Of a stretch of 64,000 nucleotides of DNA, positions 9,396-17,812 are shown piece by piece (the first letter of the stretch is position 1; each line of letters opens with the position of its first letter). The notes below the pieces were generated by a model. The model was not told the DNA's origin and searched no databases. It saw only the letters and a list, made by a program, of their open reading frames with translations. The position numbers were made by a program, and so were the translations under genes. Source of the DNA: Rubrivivax sp. (GTDB lineage Bacteria > Pseudomonadota > Gammaproteobacteria > Burkholderiales > Burkholderiaceae_C). Location of the stretch: positions 124,001-188,000 of the forward strand of contig JAIXYO010000029.1 of assembly GCA_027490215.1 (NCBI GenBank), read 5' to 3'.

Positions 9396-10031
9396 TTAGA
9401 AGAAGCTCTGCGGGATGATCAAGACATCGCCCGGCTTCATCTCGACATTGGCGGAGATGTCTCCACGCTTGATCAGGTCCTTCAATCGGACCGAATACTG
9501 TTTATTGCCGTCGCCGGCACGCAAGATGATGGCGTCGTTGCCGGCTGCAAAATCGGTCAACCCGCCAACGGCAATCATCACGTCGAGCGCCGTCATTTTT
9601 TGACGATACGGGAGTGCCTGAGGTCGGGACGCTTCTCCGACCACACGGATTTGCTGATCGTAAGGACCCACAAAACCCGTCACGATCACCGTCACAACCG
9701 GATCCCTGACGTATTTCGCCAACTGCTTTTCGATGTCACGCGCGATTTCTATCGGGTTTTTCCCCTGCGCAACCAGCTCGTCGATCAGTGGGGCAGACAG
9801 CTTGCCGTCTGGTCGAACCGGCACGGACAAGGACAACTCGGGATTGCGCCACACGATGATGTTGAGGTTGTCACCGGGTCCGATGATGTAGCTGTAATCC
9901 TGGGTGGCCGCTGTTACCGGTGCCGGCGGAAGGTTGCCAGGGAAAATGCTGCAACCGGCCGACAAAACTGTGCCGATCAAAACCATCGCCCGATGAAGCC
10001 CTAGCGCCTTAAGCGTCGCGAACATACCCAT
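9396..10031 (-). CDS. XrtA/PEP-CTERM system exopolysaccharide export lipoprotein (Wza-like)
   Basis: A 211-residue periplasmic/outer-membrane export protein. The lipobox LSAGC places the lipidated cysteine at residue 27. A poly-export domain follows (DYSYIIGPGDNLNIIVWRNPELS) and then SLBB-like segments ending in MKPGDVLIIPQSFF. It is the outer-membrane end of the polymer export channel. The ATG at 10031 is chosen because it follows a purine-rich GAAGGGGAAG ribosome binding site and gives a proper signal peptide; an in-frame ATG at 10088 would add residues unlike the family. It is the first export gene after a 240-base non-coding stretch carrying a sigma54-like element. Confidence 0.92.
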   Translation of the reverse strand: MGMFATLKALGLHRAMVLIGTVLSAGCSIFPGNLPPAPVTAATQDYSYIIGPGDNLNIIVWRNPELSLSVPVRPDGKLSAPLIDELVAQGKNPIEIARDIEKQLAKYVRDPVVTVIVTGFVGPYDQQIRVVGEASRPQALPYRQKMTALDVMIAVGGLTDFAAGNDAIILRAGDGNKQYSVRLKDLIKRGDISANVEMKPGDVLIIPQSFF

Positions 10032-10162
10032 GATCTTCCCCTTCTTCAAATCAATTAAACCAGGCGACCCGATCGTCTTCGTATGCATTCAAAAAGTTGT
10101 CATTCGGCGCAAAAAAACGCTCATTACGTCAAGTTACGATGATGGCATGACAAATGCGCGCG

Positions 10163-10179
10163 CCACAACCCTCGTGCCG
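10163..10179 (-). promoter_or_regulatory. Candidate sigma54 (-24/-12) promoter of the export operon
   Basis: On the minus strand the sequence CGGCACGAGGGTTGTGG resembles the -24/-12 consensus TGGCACG-N4-TTGCW, with GG and the GT in place of GC at the correct 10-base spacing. It would start transcription near 10154, about 120 bases before the export gene ATG. The sigma54-dependent activator PrsR and its kinase PrsK are encoded in the same locus. Mismatches at the first T and at the C of the -12 GC keep the call tentative. Confidence 0.35.
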
Positions 10180-10273
10180 TGACCGGCACCAAAACCTGGC
10201 CGCGATCGTGAATTTTCGGCATGCAGATGTGGCCGCCTCCGCAACGGTCGCTCCAGACGTTCAGAACTGGCAC

Positions 10274-12385
10274 TCACTCGGCCTTCATCAGGTCCAGGTC
10301 AGAATTGGTCGAGCCGTGAAAAAGCGGTATCAGCAATGTCACTTCGGTTCCTTTGTGCGGTTCGCTGACGACGTTGATTTTTCCGCCGAGCTCCTGGATG
10401 TACTGCGAGCTTTCGTATGCGCCGATGCCCATACCGGTCGGTTTGGTCGATTGAAACGGCTTGAACAAACGATCCCGCAGGAATTCTGGCGTCATCCCAT
10501 GACCGGTGTCACCAACAACGATGCGCGCCCGATCGCCGACGGTGTCGAGCACCAGCCAGACTTCGCCCTGCGGATCGGTGGCATCCAGGGCATTGACGAC
10601 CAAGTGCCCGATGACGCGTTCAATCCGCTCTTCATGGCCACGCGCCACCACGGGATGAACTGACCGCAGCTCCAGCCGGCGGCCTCGGCTGGCGGTCACC
10701 GTTTCGATGCGCCGGACCACGGCGGCGAGATCGACCCCAAACGTCGTCCCTGCCGGCGTCGTGCCTTCCCGCAGCTGCGCCATCAGCTGGCGCATCTTCT
10801 CCAATGAGTTGTCAACAGTGTCCAGCATGTCCTGCTGGAATTCGGGGTTGGCATGCAAACGCTTGGCGTTCTTCATCATCAACGACAGCTGCGTCACGAT
10901 GTTCTTGAGGTCGTGCACGACGAAGGCCGACATTCGATTGAAGGCATCGAATTTGCGCACCTCCAACAAGGACTCGGTTGCCACCATCTGTGCGAGAAAG
11001 CTGGCCGCCTGGCGGCTCGCTGTTTTCAGCAGGTCGTGAACTTCCCAATTGGCATCCAAGGGAGTTCGCGACCGCAGCAGCACGACAAACCCGATCAGCT
11101 TGTCCCCGACGATCAGCGGAACGATCAACCACGCCTGCGGCATCAATTGCAGCCACAGCGGCAAGGTAATCGACCCGTATCGGCCTGGGAAGGATCGGTA
11201 CTCCTCCAGGTTGACAACCGCTTTTTCTCGCTCCAGAACCGTGCTCAGTCCTGAGTCTTCCTCCTCGATGGCAGGCGTGAAATCGATGTTCAATCGAACG
11301 GTTTGCCGAAAGCCACTGGCTACCGGACTCCTCATCCATAAACCGCCCCCAGGGCTTTCCACCAAATCTGCCAAACCTCGGATCACCTGTTGGCCCATTT
11401 CCTGAGGTGTGCCTTGCGCGCAAAGTGCTTCAGTGAATTTGAGCCATTCATCACGGTAGTCATAACGGTACCGGAAAAAGTTCTTACTCAAAAATATTCG
11501 GAGTTTGGCTCGAACGGCTCCAGATACTGTGAGTAACAGCATCAGTATGAGCGAGGCGAAGACGATGCAAAGCTGCAACGCGCGCCCCCAATCCCCGCCG
11601 AAATATTTAACGTAATAACCTACCCCCGATATGAACAGCAGATACACACCACATATCAACAACGTGGCGGAATGAAATGCGGCACTGCGCGACACGCGCA
11701 GCCGGGAAGTCCAGTCGCTGCCCAAGCGCGAGGTCGACACAAACAACAGCGGCGCCATCAGCGCATGAACCAAGCCGCGAATGTTTTGCGCATCTGAGTC
11801 GACACTGCCAAAGATGACCGCCTGCGAGTACATGTAGAGATCAAACGCGAACGATCCGGCCAGAGCCGCGCTGACTGGCTTGACGCTCCAGCGCGAGTCA
11901 GGATCCACGTTGCGGAAAACCTGCTCGATCAACACCAGACCGAAGATCGACAAAGCCATCGACGCCATAGGCAACCCGCGAACCTGCAGAAACGATTCGT
12001 CGGGGTGAAAGTAAAACGTGACCTGCCCTATGAGTGCCAAGGTCACCAACACGAAAGCTGTGCTTGTCAGCGCCGACATCGCTGACGATTTGCCCGGCTC
12101 CTTCTTGGGCCGTAACAGCAGCAGGAACGCCAGCCACAGGCCGTAACGTCCGACATCGAAGATCGACGCCAGGAATCCGAGCCTTGCGCTTTCGTGCAAC
12201 ACACTGACCATCGTCAGCCAGCCCCACAGCGAGCTGCAACTGACGGCACCGAAAAGCAGCCTGCCCGCCTGGCTGATGGGAAGACGCCATTGCCCGTTGC
12301 GAATCAGCGTCAATGCAAATGCCATGTAGGCAAAACCGACCAGCCCGAAACCCCAGGCCATGAATGCGTTGTCTTGCGGGTTCAT
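10274..12385 (-). CDS. prsK: XrtA/PEP-CTERM system sensor histidine kinase PrsK
   Basis: A 703-residue sensor kinase that should phosphorylate PrsR. About eight transmembrane helices fill residues 1-285. A GAF-type sensor region spans roughly 310-470 (ending in TPLDANWEVHDLLKTASRQA). The phosphoacceptor histidine is H491 in FVVHDLKNIVTQ, and the ATPase domain shows the N box HLVVNALDAT and the G1 motif VGDTGHGMT. Length and architecture match the TIGR02916 family. In Zoogloea-type bacteria PrsK/PrsR with RpoN control PEP-CTERM protein and floc formation; the same role is inferred here. The signal sensed is unknown. The gene is separated from prsR by a 5.2-kb plus-strand island. Confidence 0.95.
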   Translation of the reverse strand: MNPQDNAFMAWGFGLVGFAYMAFALTLIRNGQWRLPISQAGRLLFGAVSCSSLWGWLTMVSVLHESARLGFLASIFDVGRYGLWLAFLLLLRPKKEPGKSSAMSALTSTAFVLVTLALIGQVTFYFHPDESFLQVRGLPMASMALSIFGLVLIEQVFRNVDPDSRWSVKPVSAALAGSFAFDLYMYSQAVIFGSVDSDAQNIRGLVHALMAPLLFVSTSRLGSDWTSRLRVSRSAAFHSATLLICGVYLLFISGVGYYVKYFGGDWGRALQLCIVFASLILMLLLTVSGAVRAKLRIFLSKNFFRYRYDYRDEWLKFTEALCAQGTPQEMGQQVIRGLADLVESPGGGLWMRSPVASGFRQTVRLNIDFTPAIEEEDSGLSTVLEREKAVVNLEEYRSFPGRYGSITLPLWLQLMPQAWLIVPLIVGDKLIGFVVLLRSRTPLDANWEVHDLLKTASRQAASFLAQMVATESLLEVRKFDAFNRMSAFVVHDLKNIVTQLSLMMKNAKRLHANPEFQQDMLDTVDNSLEKMRQLMAQLREGTTPAGTTFGVDLAAVVRRIETVTASRGRRLELRSVHPVVARGHEERIERVIGHLVVNALDATDPQGEVWLVLDTVGDRARIVVGDTGHGMTPEFLRDRLFKPFQSTKPTGMGIGAYESSQYIQELGGKINVVSEPHKGTEVTLLIPLFHGSTNSDLDLMKAE

Positions 12386-12441
12386 TCAGAGTCAAAGGCC
12401 TCTCATTCGGGACGGGGAGCGCTGTCCTGGGAGCAGTGGAA

Positions 12442-12454
12442 GTCTGTGGCAGAC
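12442..12454. promoter_or_regulatory. Short perfect inverted repeat between prsK and epsB
   Basis: GTCTG-TGG-CAGAC lies in the 260-base divergent gap between the prsK start (12385) and epsB start (12646). It has the size and symmetry of a regulator half-site pair, but no second copy was found in the window and no regulator can be assigned. The rest of the gap shows no clear promoter. Confidence 0.2.
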
Positions 12455-12645
12455 CTTGCCTCAATCATGTGCGACAAATGAGCCAAACCAGAGCCAACGT
12501 GCGAAAGGTCGCAGCAGACCCCCTACTCAGGGGATGGCACCTCAAGAATGCCCAACCATAATGAATTTTGCGTTTGACTGTGCCTCGCCAGAACTGGCCG
12601 CACAACGAAGTCGCGCGGCATCCATTCACTCTGAGGCAGCCCATC

Positions 12646-14037
12646 ATGAGGGTCTACCGACACGACGTCCTACCAAGCGCCCCTGCTGGCATGGTGGTTG
12701 ACCTGTCTTTGTGTTTCGTGGCGATGTTGCTGGCGGCGTCGACGTTGACCAGCAGGTACATGACCATCCCGAACGCTGTGCCAGAGATTCCCTTGATCTT
12801 GTTCGGCGCCACGTTTTTTGCGTTGGTCATGGCCTTGATGTACGCGCTGGTCGGACTCTACCGTCCGAAAACCATCTCCCTCGGTGCAAAAGCTCTCCGA
12901 ACAGCAGGCGCGATTTGCATTGGTGGCTACCTCACCAGCCTGGTGTTGAGGTTTGTCGCAGATCGTGGCTACATTGAGCAGTTGATTCCAGCGGCCATTT
13001 CTTACCTCGCCGTTGGTTTGGTTTTGTCCCGCGGATGTTTCTACGTCATGCAGCGTGTGACCACTCTTCCCTCGGTATTGATCGTCGGAACCGGGGAGGA
13101 AGCTCAATCCATAGCGGCTGAATTGCAGTTGCCTGGACGAACCGCCCGCAACGTAGTCGGCTTTTTCGCCACCTCGGACGATGCCGAAGGCAAGAAAAAC
13201 GGCATTCCGATTTTCTCTAGCAAATCATCGTTGATTGATCTGGTATCTCGATATTCGGTCAAAGAGATTGTGATCGCCGCACGTGAGCAACGCGGCGGCA
13301 CCATTCCTATGGATCAGTTGTTGGAGTGCCGAATCAGGGGTATCTCGGTGCTGAATCTTGCTGGGTTCAGCGAAAAAACCAAGCGCGAGGTTCGCATCGA
13401 CAGCCTTAAAGGAAGCTGGCTGGTTTACGGGGATGGCTTCGTTCAAGGCCAGATGCGGCAGTTCATGAAGCGGTCGTTCGACATCGTCAGTTCGGTTGTT
13501 TTGTTGATCCTGACAGCGCCTATCATGGCCGCCGCAGCCCTCGCCATTTGGCTGGAAGGCTCTGGGCCAGTCATTTATCGTCAAGCCCGTGTGGGTTTGG
13601 GCGGGCGCGTGTTCATGTGCATGAAATTTCGAAGCATGCGCGCCGACGCCGAACGAGACGGCGTTGCGCGTTGGGCGTCCAAGAATGATCCTCGTGTTAC
13701 TCGCATAGGTTCGTTCATGCGGAAAACTCGCATTGACGAGCTTCCACAGCTGTTCAGCGTGTTGTTCGGCGAGATGAGCCTGGTCGGGCCGCGCCCGGAA
13801 CGGCCAGCATTCGTGGACAAGTTAAAGACAGATATTCCATTTTATGAATTGCGTCACTCAGTCAAACCCGGCATCACTGGCTGGGCGCAGGTTCGTTATC
13901 ACTATGGCGACTCTATGGACGACGCACGGAAAAAGCATCAGTTTGATTTGTATTATGTGAAGAACAACTCCCTCATCCTAGACATCGTTGTGCTAATTGA
14001 GACGGTCAGCGTGGTTTTATTCCGAGAGGGCCAGTAA
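12646..14037 (+). CDS. epsB: XrtA-system initiating sugar transferase (EpsB, TIGR03013 type)
   Basis: A 463-residue polyprenyl-phosphate sugar-1-phosphate transferase that should load the first sugar on undecaprenyl phosphate at the inner membrane. Four to five transmembrane helices fill residues 15-155, followed by a nucleotide/CoA-binding-like region (LIVGTGEEAQSIAAELQLPG). A further membrane helix and the catalytic WcaJ/WbaP domain come next, with KFRSMRADAE, RIDELPQLFSVLFGEMSLVG and the C-terminal GITGWAQVRY. The ATG at 12646 follows GAGG at proper spacing; upstream in-frame codons lack similarity. It is transcribed away from the rest of the operon and leads a plus-strand gene group. Confidence 0.93.
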   Translation: MRVYRHDVLPSAPAGMVVDLSLCFVAMLLAASTLTSRYMTIPNAVPEIPLILFGATFFALVMALMYALVGLYRPKTISLGAKALRTAGAICIGGYLTSLVLRFVADRGYIEQLIPAAISYLAVGLVLSRGCFYVMQRVTTLPSVLIVGTGEEAQSIAAELQLPGRTARNVVGFFATSDDAEGKKNGIPIFSSKSSLIDLVSRYSVKEIVIAAREQRGGTIPMDQLLECRIRGISVLNLAGFSEKTKREVRIDSLKGSWLVYGDGFVQGQMRQFMKRSFDIVSSVVLLILTAPIMAAAALAIWLEGSGPVIYRQARVGLGGRVFMCMKFRSMRADAERDGVARWASKNDPRVTRIGSFMRKTRIDELPQLFSVLFGEMSLVGPRPERPAFVDKLKTDIPFYELRHSVKPGITGWAQVRYHYGDSMDDARKKHQFDLYYVKNNSLILDIVVLIETVSVVLFREGQ

Positions 14038-14086
14038 ACCAGCGCCCATTTGCACACAGAATAGATATCGATCTATGAGGCCAATT

Positions 14087-14671
14087 ATGAATAAAACGGA
14101 AGATAAAAATCAGCCGCCCGGCTCCGCTCCTTCGGAGGCCTTCGAAGAATCCACGAAAGCGGTCCTTAGACGGAAGTTATTGATCAGTGGAATATCCAAG
14201 GGATCAGCAGTTGCTGCAGCGACGATTCCGATCAAGTCGTTGGCTACACAACCCTATGTCACTGCCAACGGAAAGATTTGCACTGTCTCCGGAACGCAGT
14301 CGGCAGCTCATTCGCAGACGGCCGGTTTCCAAGAATGCGTAGGCGGGCATCCTTCTTACTATTGCGACACGAAGAAGTGGCCGTCCCCGTCCAACTGCAA
14401 AGTGGGCAGCACGAGTTTCACGCCCAAATCGCCTTGCAAGATTCTGTGCGGCGGAAGCTCGAATACACTCCTCATTGACTGCCTGAAGAATACTCCCGAC
14501 CATGATAATTCTGTGATAATTACGGCGATCCTTAATTCCTGCAAAGCGAAGGAATCTACCGCCTTTAGATCAGCCTATAGCCCAGAAGAACTAATGAGTC
14601 GCTTTAGCGACACACGGCGTCAAGCCACTTTGGATTTCTGCAGAGGTTACATGCAGACCAAGCGCTCTTGA
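14087..14671 (+). CDS. Small cysteine-rich protein with twin-arginine-like N-terminus, function unknown
   Basis: I do not recognise this 194-residue protein. Residues 1-25 are polar and acidic. Residues 27-32 read LRRKLL, followed by a weakly hydrophobic stretch to an ALA-like end near residue 53 (SLATQ), resembling a Tat export signal or a leader. The remainder holds nine cysteines at 65, 84, 93, 104, 117, 121, 132, 152 and 185, with a CVGGHPSYYCDTKKWPSPSNC core. The start at 14087 has GAGG six bases upstream; ATG at 14075 is possible. Its base composition is visibly more AT-rich than its neighbours. It sits 50 bases after epsB and just before the PqqD-like gene, so it may be a substrate of that set; this is inference. 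Confidence 0.72.
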   Translation: MNKTEDKNQPPGSAPSEAFEESTKAVLRRKLLISGISKGSAVAAATIPIKSLATQPYVTANGKICTVSGTQSAAHSQTAGFQECVGGHPSYYCDTKKWPSPSNCKVGSTSFTPKSPCKILCGGSSNTLLIDCLKNTPDHDNSVIITAILNSCKAKESTAFRSAYSPEELMSRFSDTRRQATLDFCRGYMQTKRS

Positions 14672-14714
14672 TAAATTAATCGACCACGAATTTATCGATC
14701 GATCGCAGCCAATT

Positions 14715-14990
14715 GTGCGAGTACAGTTGTTTGCCCCCACCACACTCCATTGGCGTCACTGGAGCGATGAGTATGTCGTTTTTGATGAATTCTCTGGCGT
14801 AACTCACTTACTAGATTATTCAACGGCTTGTACGTTACTCTGCATCGAAGACGGAATAACAAATCTCGATGCATTGGTAGAGCGCTTCAGTGAGCATATG
14901 TCACCGACAGATCGCGATATACCCGAAGCGCTGTCAGGTATTTGCGAACGGCTAGTCGCTGCCTCACTGATAAAGATTACCTCTGGATGA
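14715..14990 (+). CDS. PqqD-family protein of the HPr-rel-A system
   Basis: A 91-residue protein with the PqqD winged-helix fold pattern: VFDEFSGVTHLLDYSTACTL followed by a region typical of peptide-chaperone domains, ending in ICERLVAASLIK. PqqD-like domains bind leader peptides of ribosomally made peptides and deliver them to modifying enzymes. This variant (TIGR04353 type) is known from cassettes with an HprK-related kinase and a nucleotidyltransferase, where no substrate has been shown. Translation appears to begin at the GTG at 14715, without a strong ribosome binding site. Its stop overlaps the kinase ATG as ATGA, so the two are coupled. Confidence 0.82.
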   Translation: MRVQLFAPTTLHWRHWSDEYVVFDEFSGVTHLLDYSTACTLLCIEDGITNLDALVERFSEHMSPTDRDIPEALSGICERLVAASLIKITSG

Positions 14991-15904
14991 GGCTCTCGTC
15001 ACTGACAGAACCTGAGTTTCACCAGCGTGTCAACGGGGCCGGCATCGCCGTCCAGACGGGTCCATTCATCTTTCGGGTCCGTTCCAGCATTCCTTCAGTA
15101 GCGAAGGGCCTGCATCTGCTCTACGCCGACTACCCGCTGATGCCAAGCAACGGGTTCGTCGACTTCGATTTGCGCATGGAGCGCGGCCGCGGCTTGCACC
15201 GCATGGTTCATCCTCAAGTGCGCTTCGTCTGTGATGGAGGGTCGCCGTTCAAGCCCCTTCCTATCAGTCACGCCTACCCACTTCTCGAATGGGGGATGAA
15301 CTGGTGCATCTCTACCCAGGCGCATCAGTATTTGATGCTGCACGCCGCTGTGGTCGAGCGCGACGGCCACGCCGCAATACTTCCAGCACCACCCGGGTCG
15401 GGGAAAAGCACCTTGTGTGCCGCACTCATTCACCGTGGATGGAGACTGCTGTCTGACGAGATGACATTGATCTCAACTGTCGACACCACTATCGTCCCGC
15501 TCTGCCGTCCCGTCAGCCTCAAGAACGAGTCCCTTGACATCATCCGGGACTTCGCCCCTTCTGCGGTCTTCAGCGATATCGTTCCCGACACCACCAAAGG
15601 GTCCGTAGGCCTGATGAAAGTTGATAAACACCATCTCGATCGCGTGAAGTCAACGGCCCGCCCCGGTTGGGTGATCTTCCCGAAATACGCGCCTGCCGCT
15701 ACCGCTCGACTGGCACCTCGATCACGCGCTGACAGCATGCTTGAACTGGGTCGCAATGCATTCAACTACGGATTGCTGGGTGCATTGGGATTCCACACAC
15801 TGGCCGACGTTGTGGATCAAAGTGACTGTTACGATTTTGAATACAGCGAGCTAGGTGATGCAGTGCAGATATTCGAAACCCTAGCCGCGTCCCGCAGTTC
15901 TTGA
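14987..15904 (+). CDS. HprK-related kinase A
   Basis: A 305-residue protein related to the C-terminal kinase domain of HPr kinase/phosphorylase. The P-loop PAPPGSGKST is at 133-142, preceded by the LHAAVVE strand that is typical for HprK folds, and LLSDEMTLI follows near 155. It lacks the N-terminal DRTGG domain of true HprK and there is no HPr gene in the window, so the phosphate acceptor is unknown. It is coupled to the PqqD-like gene upstream (ATGA) and to the nucleotidyltransferase downstream (TTGA), giving a tight three-gene unit beside the exopolysaccharide genes. Confidence 0.87.
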   Translation: MRLSSLTEPEFHQRVNGAGIAVQTGPFIFRVRSSIPSVAKGLHLLYADYPLMPSNGFVDFDLRMERGRGLHRMVHPQVRFVCDGGSPFKPLPISHAYPLLEWGMNWCISTQAHQYLMLHAAVVERDGHAAILPAPPGSGKSTLCAALIHRGWRLLSDEMTLISTVDTTIVPLCRPVSLKNESLDIIRDFAPSAVFSDIVPDTTKGSVGLMKVDKHHLDRVKSTARPGWVIFPKYAPAATARLAPRSRADSMLELGRNAFNYGLLGALGFHTLADVVDQSDCYDFEYSELGDAVQIFETLAASRSS

Positions 15905-16983
15905 GCCAGGATCTGTTATCAAGCCTTTGGGCTGACCCCAATCGCCAGCCCAAGTTGAGCCCTCGAGAATGGGAACTGCTGCTCGTGCAGGCTCGGCAGG
16001 CGCGCATGCAAGGGCGACTGGCGCAACATTTCGCCGAGCGTGCCTGGCTGAGCGACGTGCCTGCAGCGCCCCGCTGCCATCTTGAAAGTGGACTCATAGT
16101 CGCCCGCAGACAGTGGCACGAGGTGAGATGGGAGGCTGACTGCATCCGGCGAGCGCTGGCCAGCGTCCGCACGCCAATTGTCTTGCTCAAAGGTGCGGCG
16201 TATCTGCTGGCCGGGCTACCCCCAGCTCCGGGACGGATCTTCAGCGACATCGATATCCTGGTCGAGCAATCGAAGCTCGCCGAAGTCGAATCGGCGCTGT
16301 TTGCTGCGGGATGGATCAGTGAAGAGCGCGACGCATACAACGATCGTTACTACCGCCAGTGGATGCATGAGCTCCCACCGATGCGTCATGTACAGCGAGG
16401 CACCTCCATCGACGTTCACCACACCATCACCCCACCGACGTCTCGATTCAAAGTGGATGGAGCGGAGCTGCTGAAACGAATCCAGGCAATCCCTGAACAT
16501 CCAGGCCTCTACACGCTTTGCCCAACAGACATGGTGCTTCACAGCGCTGCGCATCTGTTCCTCGAAGGGGAGTTCGATCACGGCCTGCGCGACCTGCTGG
16601 ACATGAATGACCTCGTGGTGCATTTCGCCAAAGACGGCAGCTACTGGGATCGGTTGTTGGATCGAGCGGAGGAACTTGAGCTGAAGATTCCGCTATCCCA
16701 CGCACTGATTCACTTGAAGCGCTTGTTCTCAACCGCCCCTCCGACGCGCCTTGACACTCGCATCAAAGCGTTGGATCGCAGCGTGATCTCACGCCGATTG
16801 ATGTCCGCCTTGTTGAGCAGGGCGTTGCGGCCAGACCATCCCAGTTGTGACGAGAGATTCACAGCGTTGGCGCGGTGGCTCCTGTACGTTCGCTCTCATC
16901 ACATGCGCATGCCGATTCACTTGGCAGTTCCGCACTTGGCACGCAAGGCACTGATGCGCATACGGTCAGACAATGACGGGTGA
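15901..16983 (+). CDS. Nucleotidyltransferase-family protein of the HPr-rel-A system
   Basis: A 360-residue protein of the uncharacterised NTP_transf_5 (PF14907-like) nucleotidyltransferase group. The key features are LLKGAAYLLAG (about 95-105) and SDIDIL (115-120), the carboxylate pair expected to bind metal. The C-terminal half is helical with DMVLHSAAHLF and DLLDMNDLV segments. Translation starts at a TTG that overlaps the kinase stop (TTGA). Family members occur next to HprK-related kinases and exosortase-type exopolysaccharide genes. Whether it transfers a nucleotide to the cysteine-rich protein, a sugar or another target is unknown. Confidence 0.85.
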   Translation: MSQDLLSSLWADPNRQPKLSPREWELLLVQARQARMQGRLAQHFAERAWLSDVPAAPRCHLESGLIVARRQWHEVRWEADCIRRALASVRTPIVLLKGAAYLLAGLPPAPGRIFSDIDILVEQSKLAEVESALFAAGWISEERDAYNDRYYRQWMHELPPMRHVQRGTSIDVHHTITPPTSRFKVDGAELLKRIQAIPEHPGLYTLCPTDMVLHSAAHLFLEGEFDHGLRDLLDMNDLVVHFAKDGSYWDRLLDRAEELELKIPLSHALIHLKRLFSTAPPTRLDTRIKALDRSVISRRLMSALLSRALRPDHPSCDERFTALARWLLYVRSHHMRMPIHLAVPHLARKALMRIRSDNDG

Positions 16984-16990
16984 ACTGGAT

Positions 16991-17791
16991 ATGAAAGCAC
17001 TTCCGGCATTGATGTGGGCAGCCTCAAGATACCTGCTGGGCTTAACCATCTTGATGACGTCGTCCTTGTCGACCGCGGCGGATACGCTTCCGGGTCTGAT
17101 CGCCAAGCTCAAGCCATCGGTATTGGCCGTCGGCTTCTACAAGGAAACGCAGACCCCCCGCTTCGGCTTCAGCGGCACAGGCTTCATTGTTGGCGACGGC
17201 AACCTGCTGGTGACCAATGCGCATGTGATCGCGCGCACCACAGGAGATGCCGCAGGTGCCGGCAGCCTGGTCGTCTACACGCCCGGCGCATCAGGACAAG
17301 ACAGCATGCGACGGCTCGAGGTGATCGAGGTCGACAAAGCACATGACCTGGCCCTGCTTCGCTTCGAGGGAAGCGCCTTGCCGGTGCTCACCTTGGGCCC
17401 GGCGCAGGCTGCGCGCGAAGGACAGATGGTCGCCTTCATTGGATTCCCGCTGGGCAGCAGTTTGGGCCTGTCCCCAGTCACCCACCGCGGCATCGTGTCA
17501 GCGATCACCTCGGTGGCGCTGCCCAGCCCGAGCGCGCGACAACTCGACAGCCGCGCCATCAAGGCACTGAAGGATGGTGCTTTCGAGTTGCTACAGCTGG
17601 ATGCGACCGCCTACCCTGGCAACAGCGGTGGCCCCTTGTTTGATGCGGAGTCTGGCGCCGTCGTCGGCGTGGTGAACATGGTTGCACTGAAGGGCACTCG
17701 CGAATCCGCCCTCAGCCAGCCGTCGGGCATCACCTATGCGATCCCGGTGGAACACGTGCTGCGCCTGCTGGCGCGCAACGAGGGCAAATAG
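16991..17791 (+). CDS. Exported trypsin-like serine protease (S1C/DegP-type, no PDZ)
   Basis: A 266-residue periplasmic protease. The N-terminal signal (YLLGLTILMTSSLSTAAD) ends near residue 31. The catalytic triad is H78 (TNAHV), D119 (KAHDLALLRF) and S212 (YPGNSGGPLF). There is no PDZ domain, so it is shorter than DegP/DegQ. ATG at 16991 is preferred; an in-frame ATG at 16973 overlaps the nucleotidyltransferase gene. Its position directly after the HPr-rel-A genes and before prsR suggests a role in maturation or turnover of exported products of this locus, which is inference from context only. Confidence 0.88.
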   Translation: MKALPALMWAASRYLLGLTILMTSSLSTAADTLPGLIAKLKPSVLAVGFYKETQTPRFGFSGTGFIVGDGNLLVTNAHVIARTTGDAAGAGSLVVYTPGASGQDSMRRLEVIEVDKAHDLALLRFEGSALPVLTLGPAQAAREGQMVAFIGFPLGSSLGLSPVTHRGIVSAITSVALPSPSARQLDSRAIKALKDGAFELLQLDATAYPGNSGGPLFDAESGAVVGVVNMVALKGTRESALSQPSGITYAIPVEHVLRLLARNEGK

Positions 17792-17812
17792 CTGGCCTGC
17801 GGAGCGACCGCT

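Noticed and set aside
10146-10162. TGGCATGACAAATGCG as a plus-strand sigma54 promoter
   Set aside because: It points away from the export gene and no plus-strand gene follows for more than 2 kb.
12535-12553. TGGCAC followed by ATGC upstream of epsB as a sigma54 promoter
   Set aside because: Spacing between GG and GC is twelve bases and the -12 TTGC is absent.
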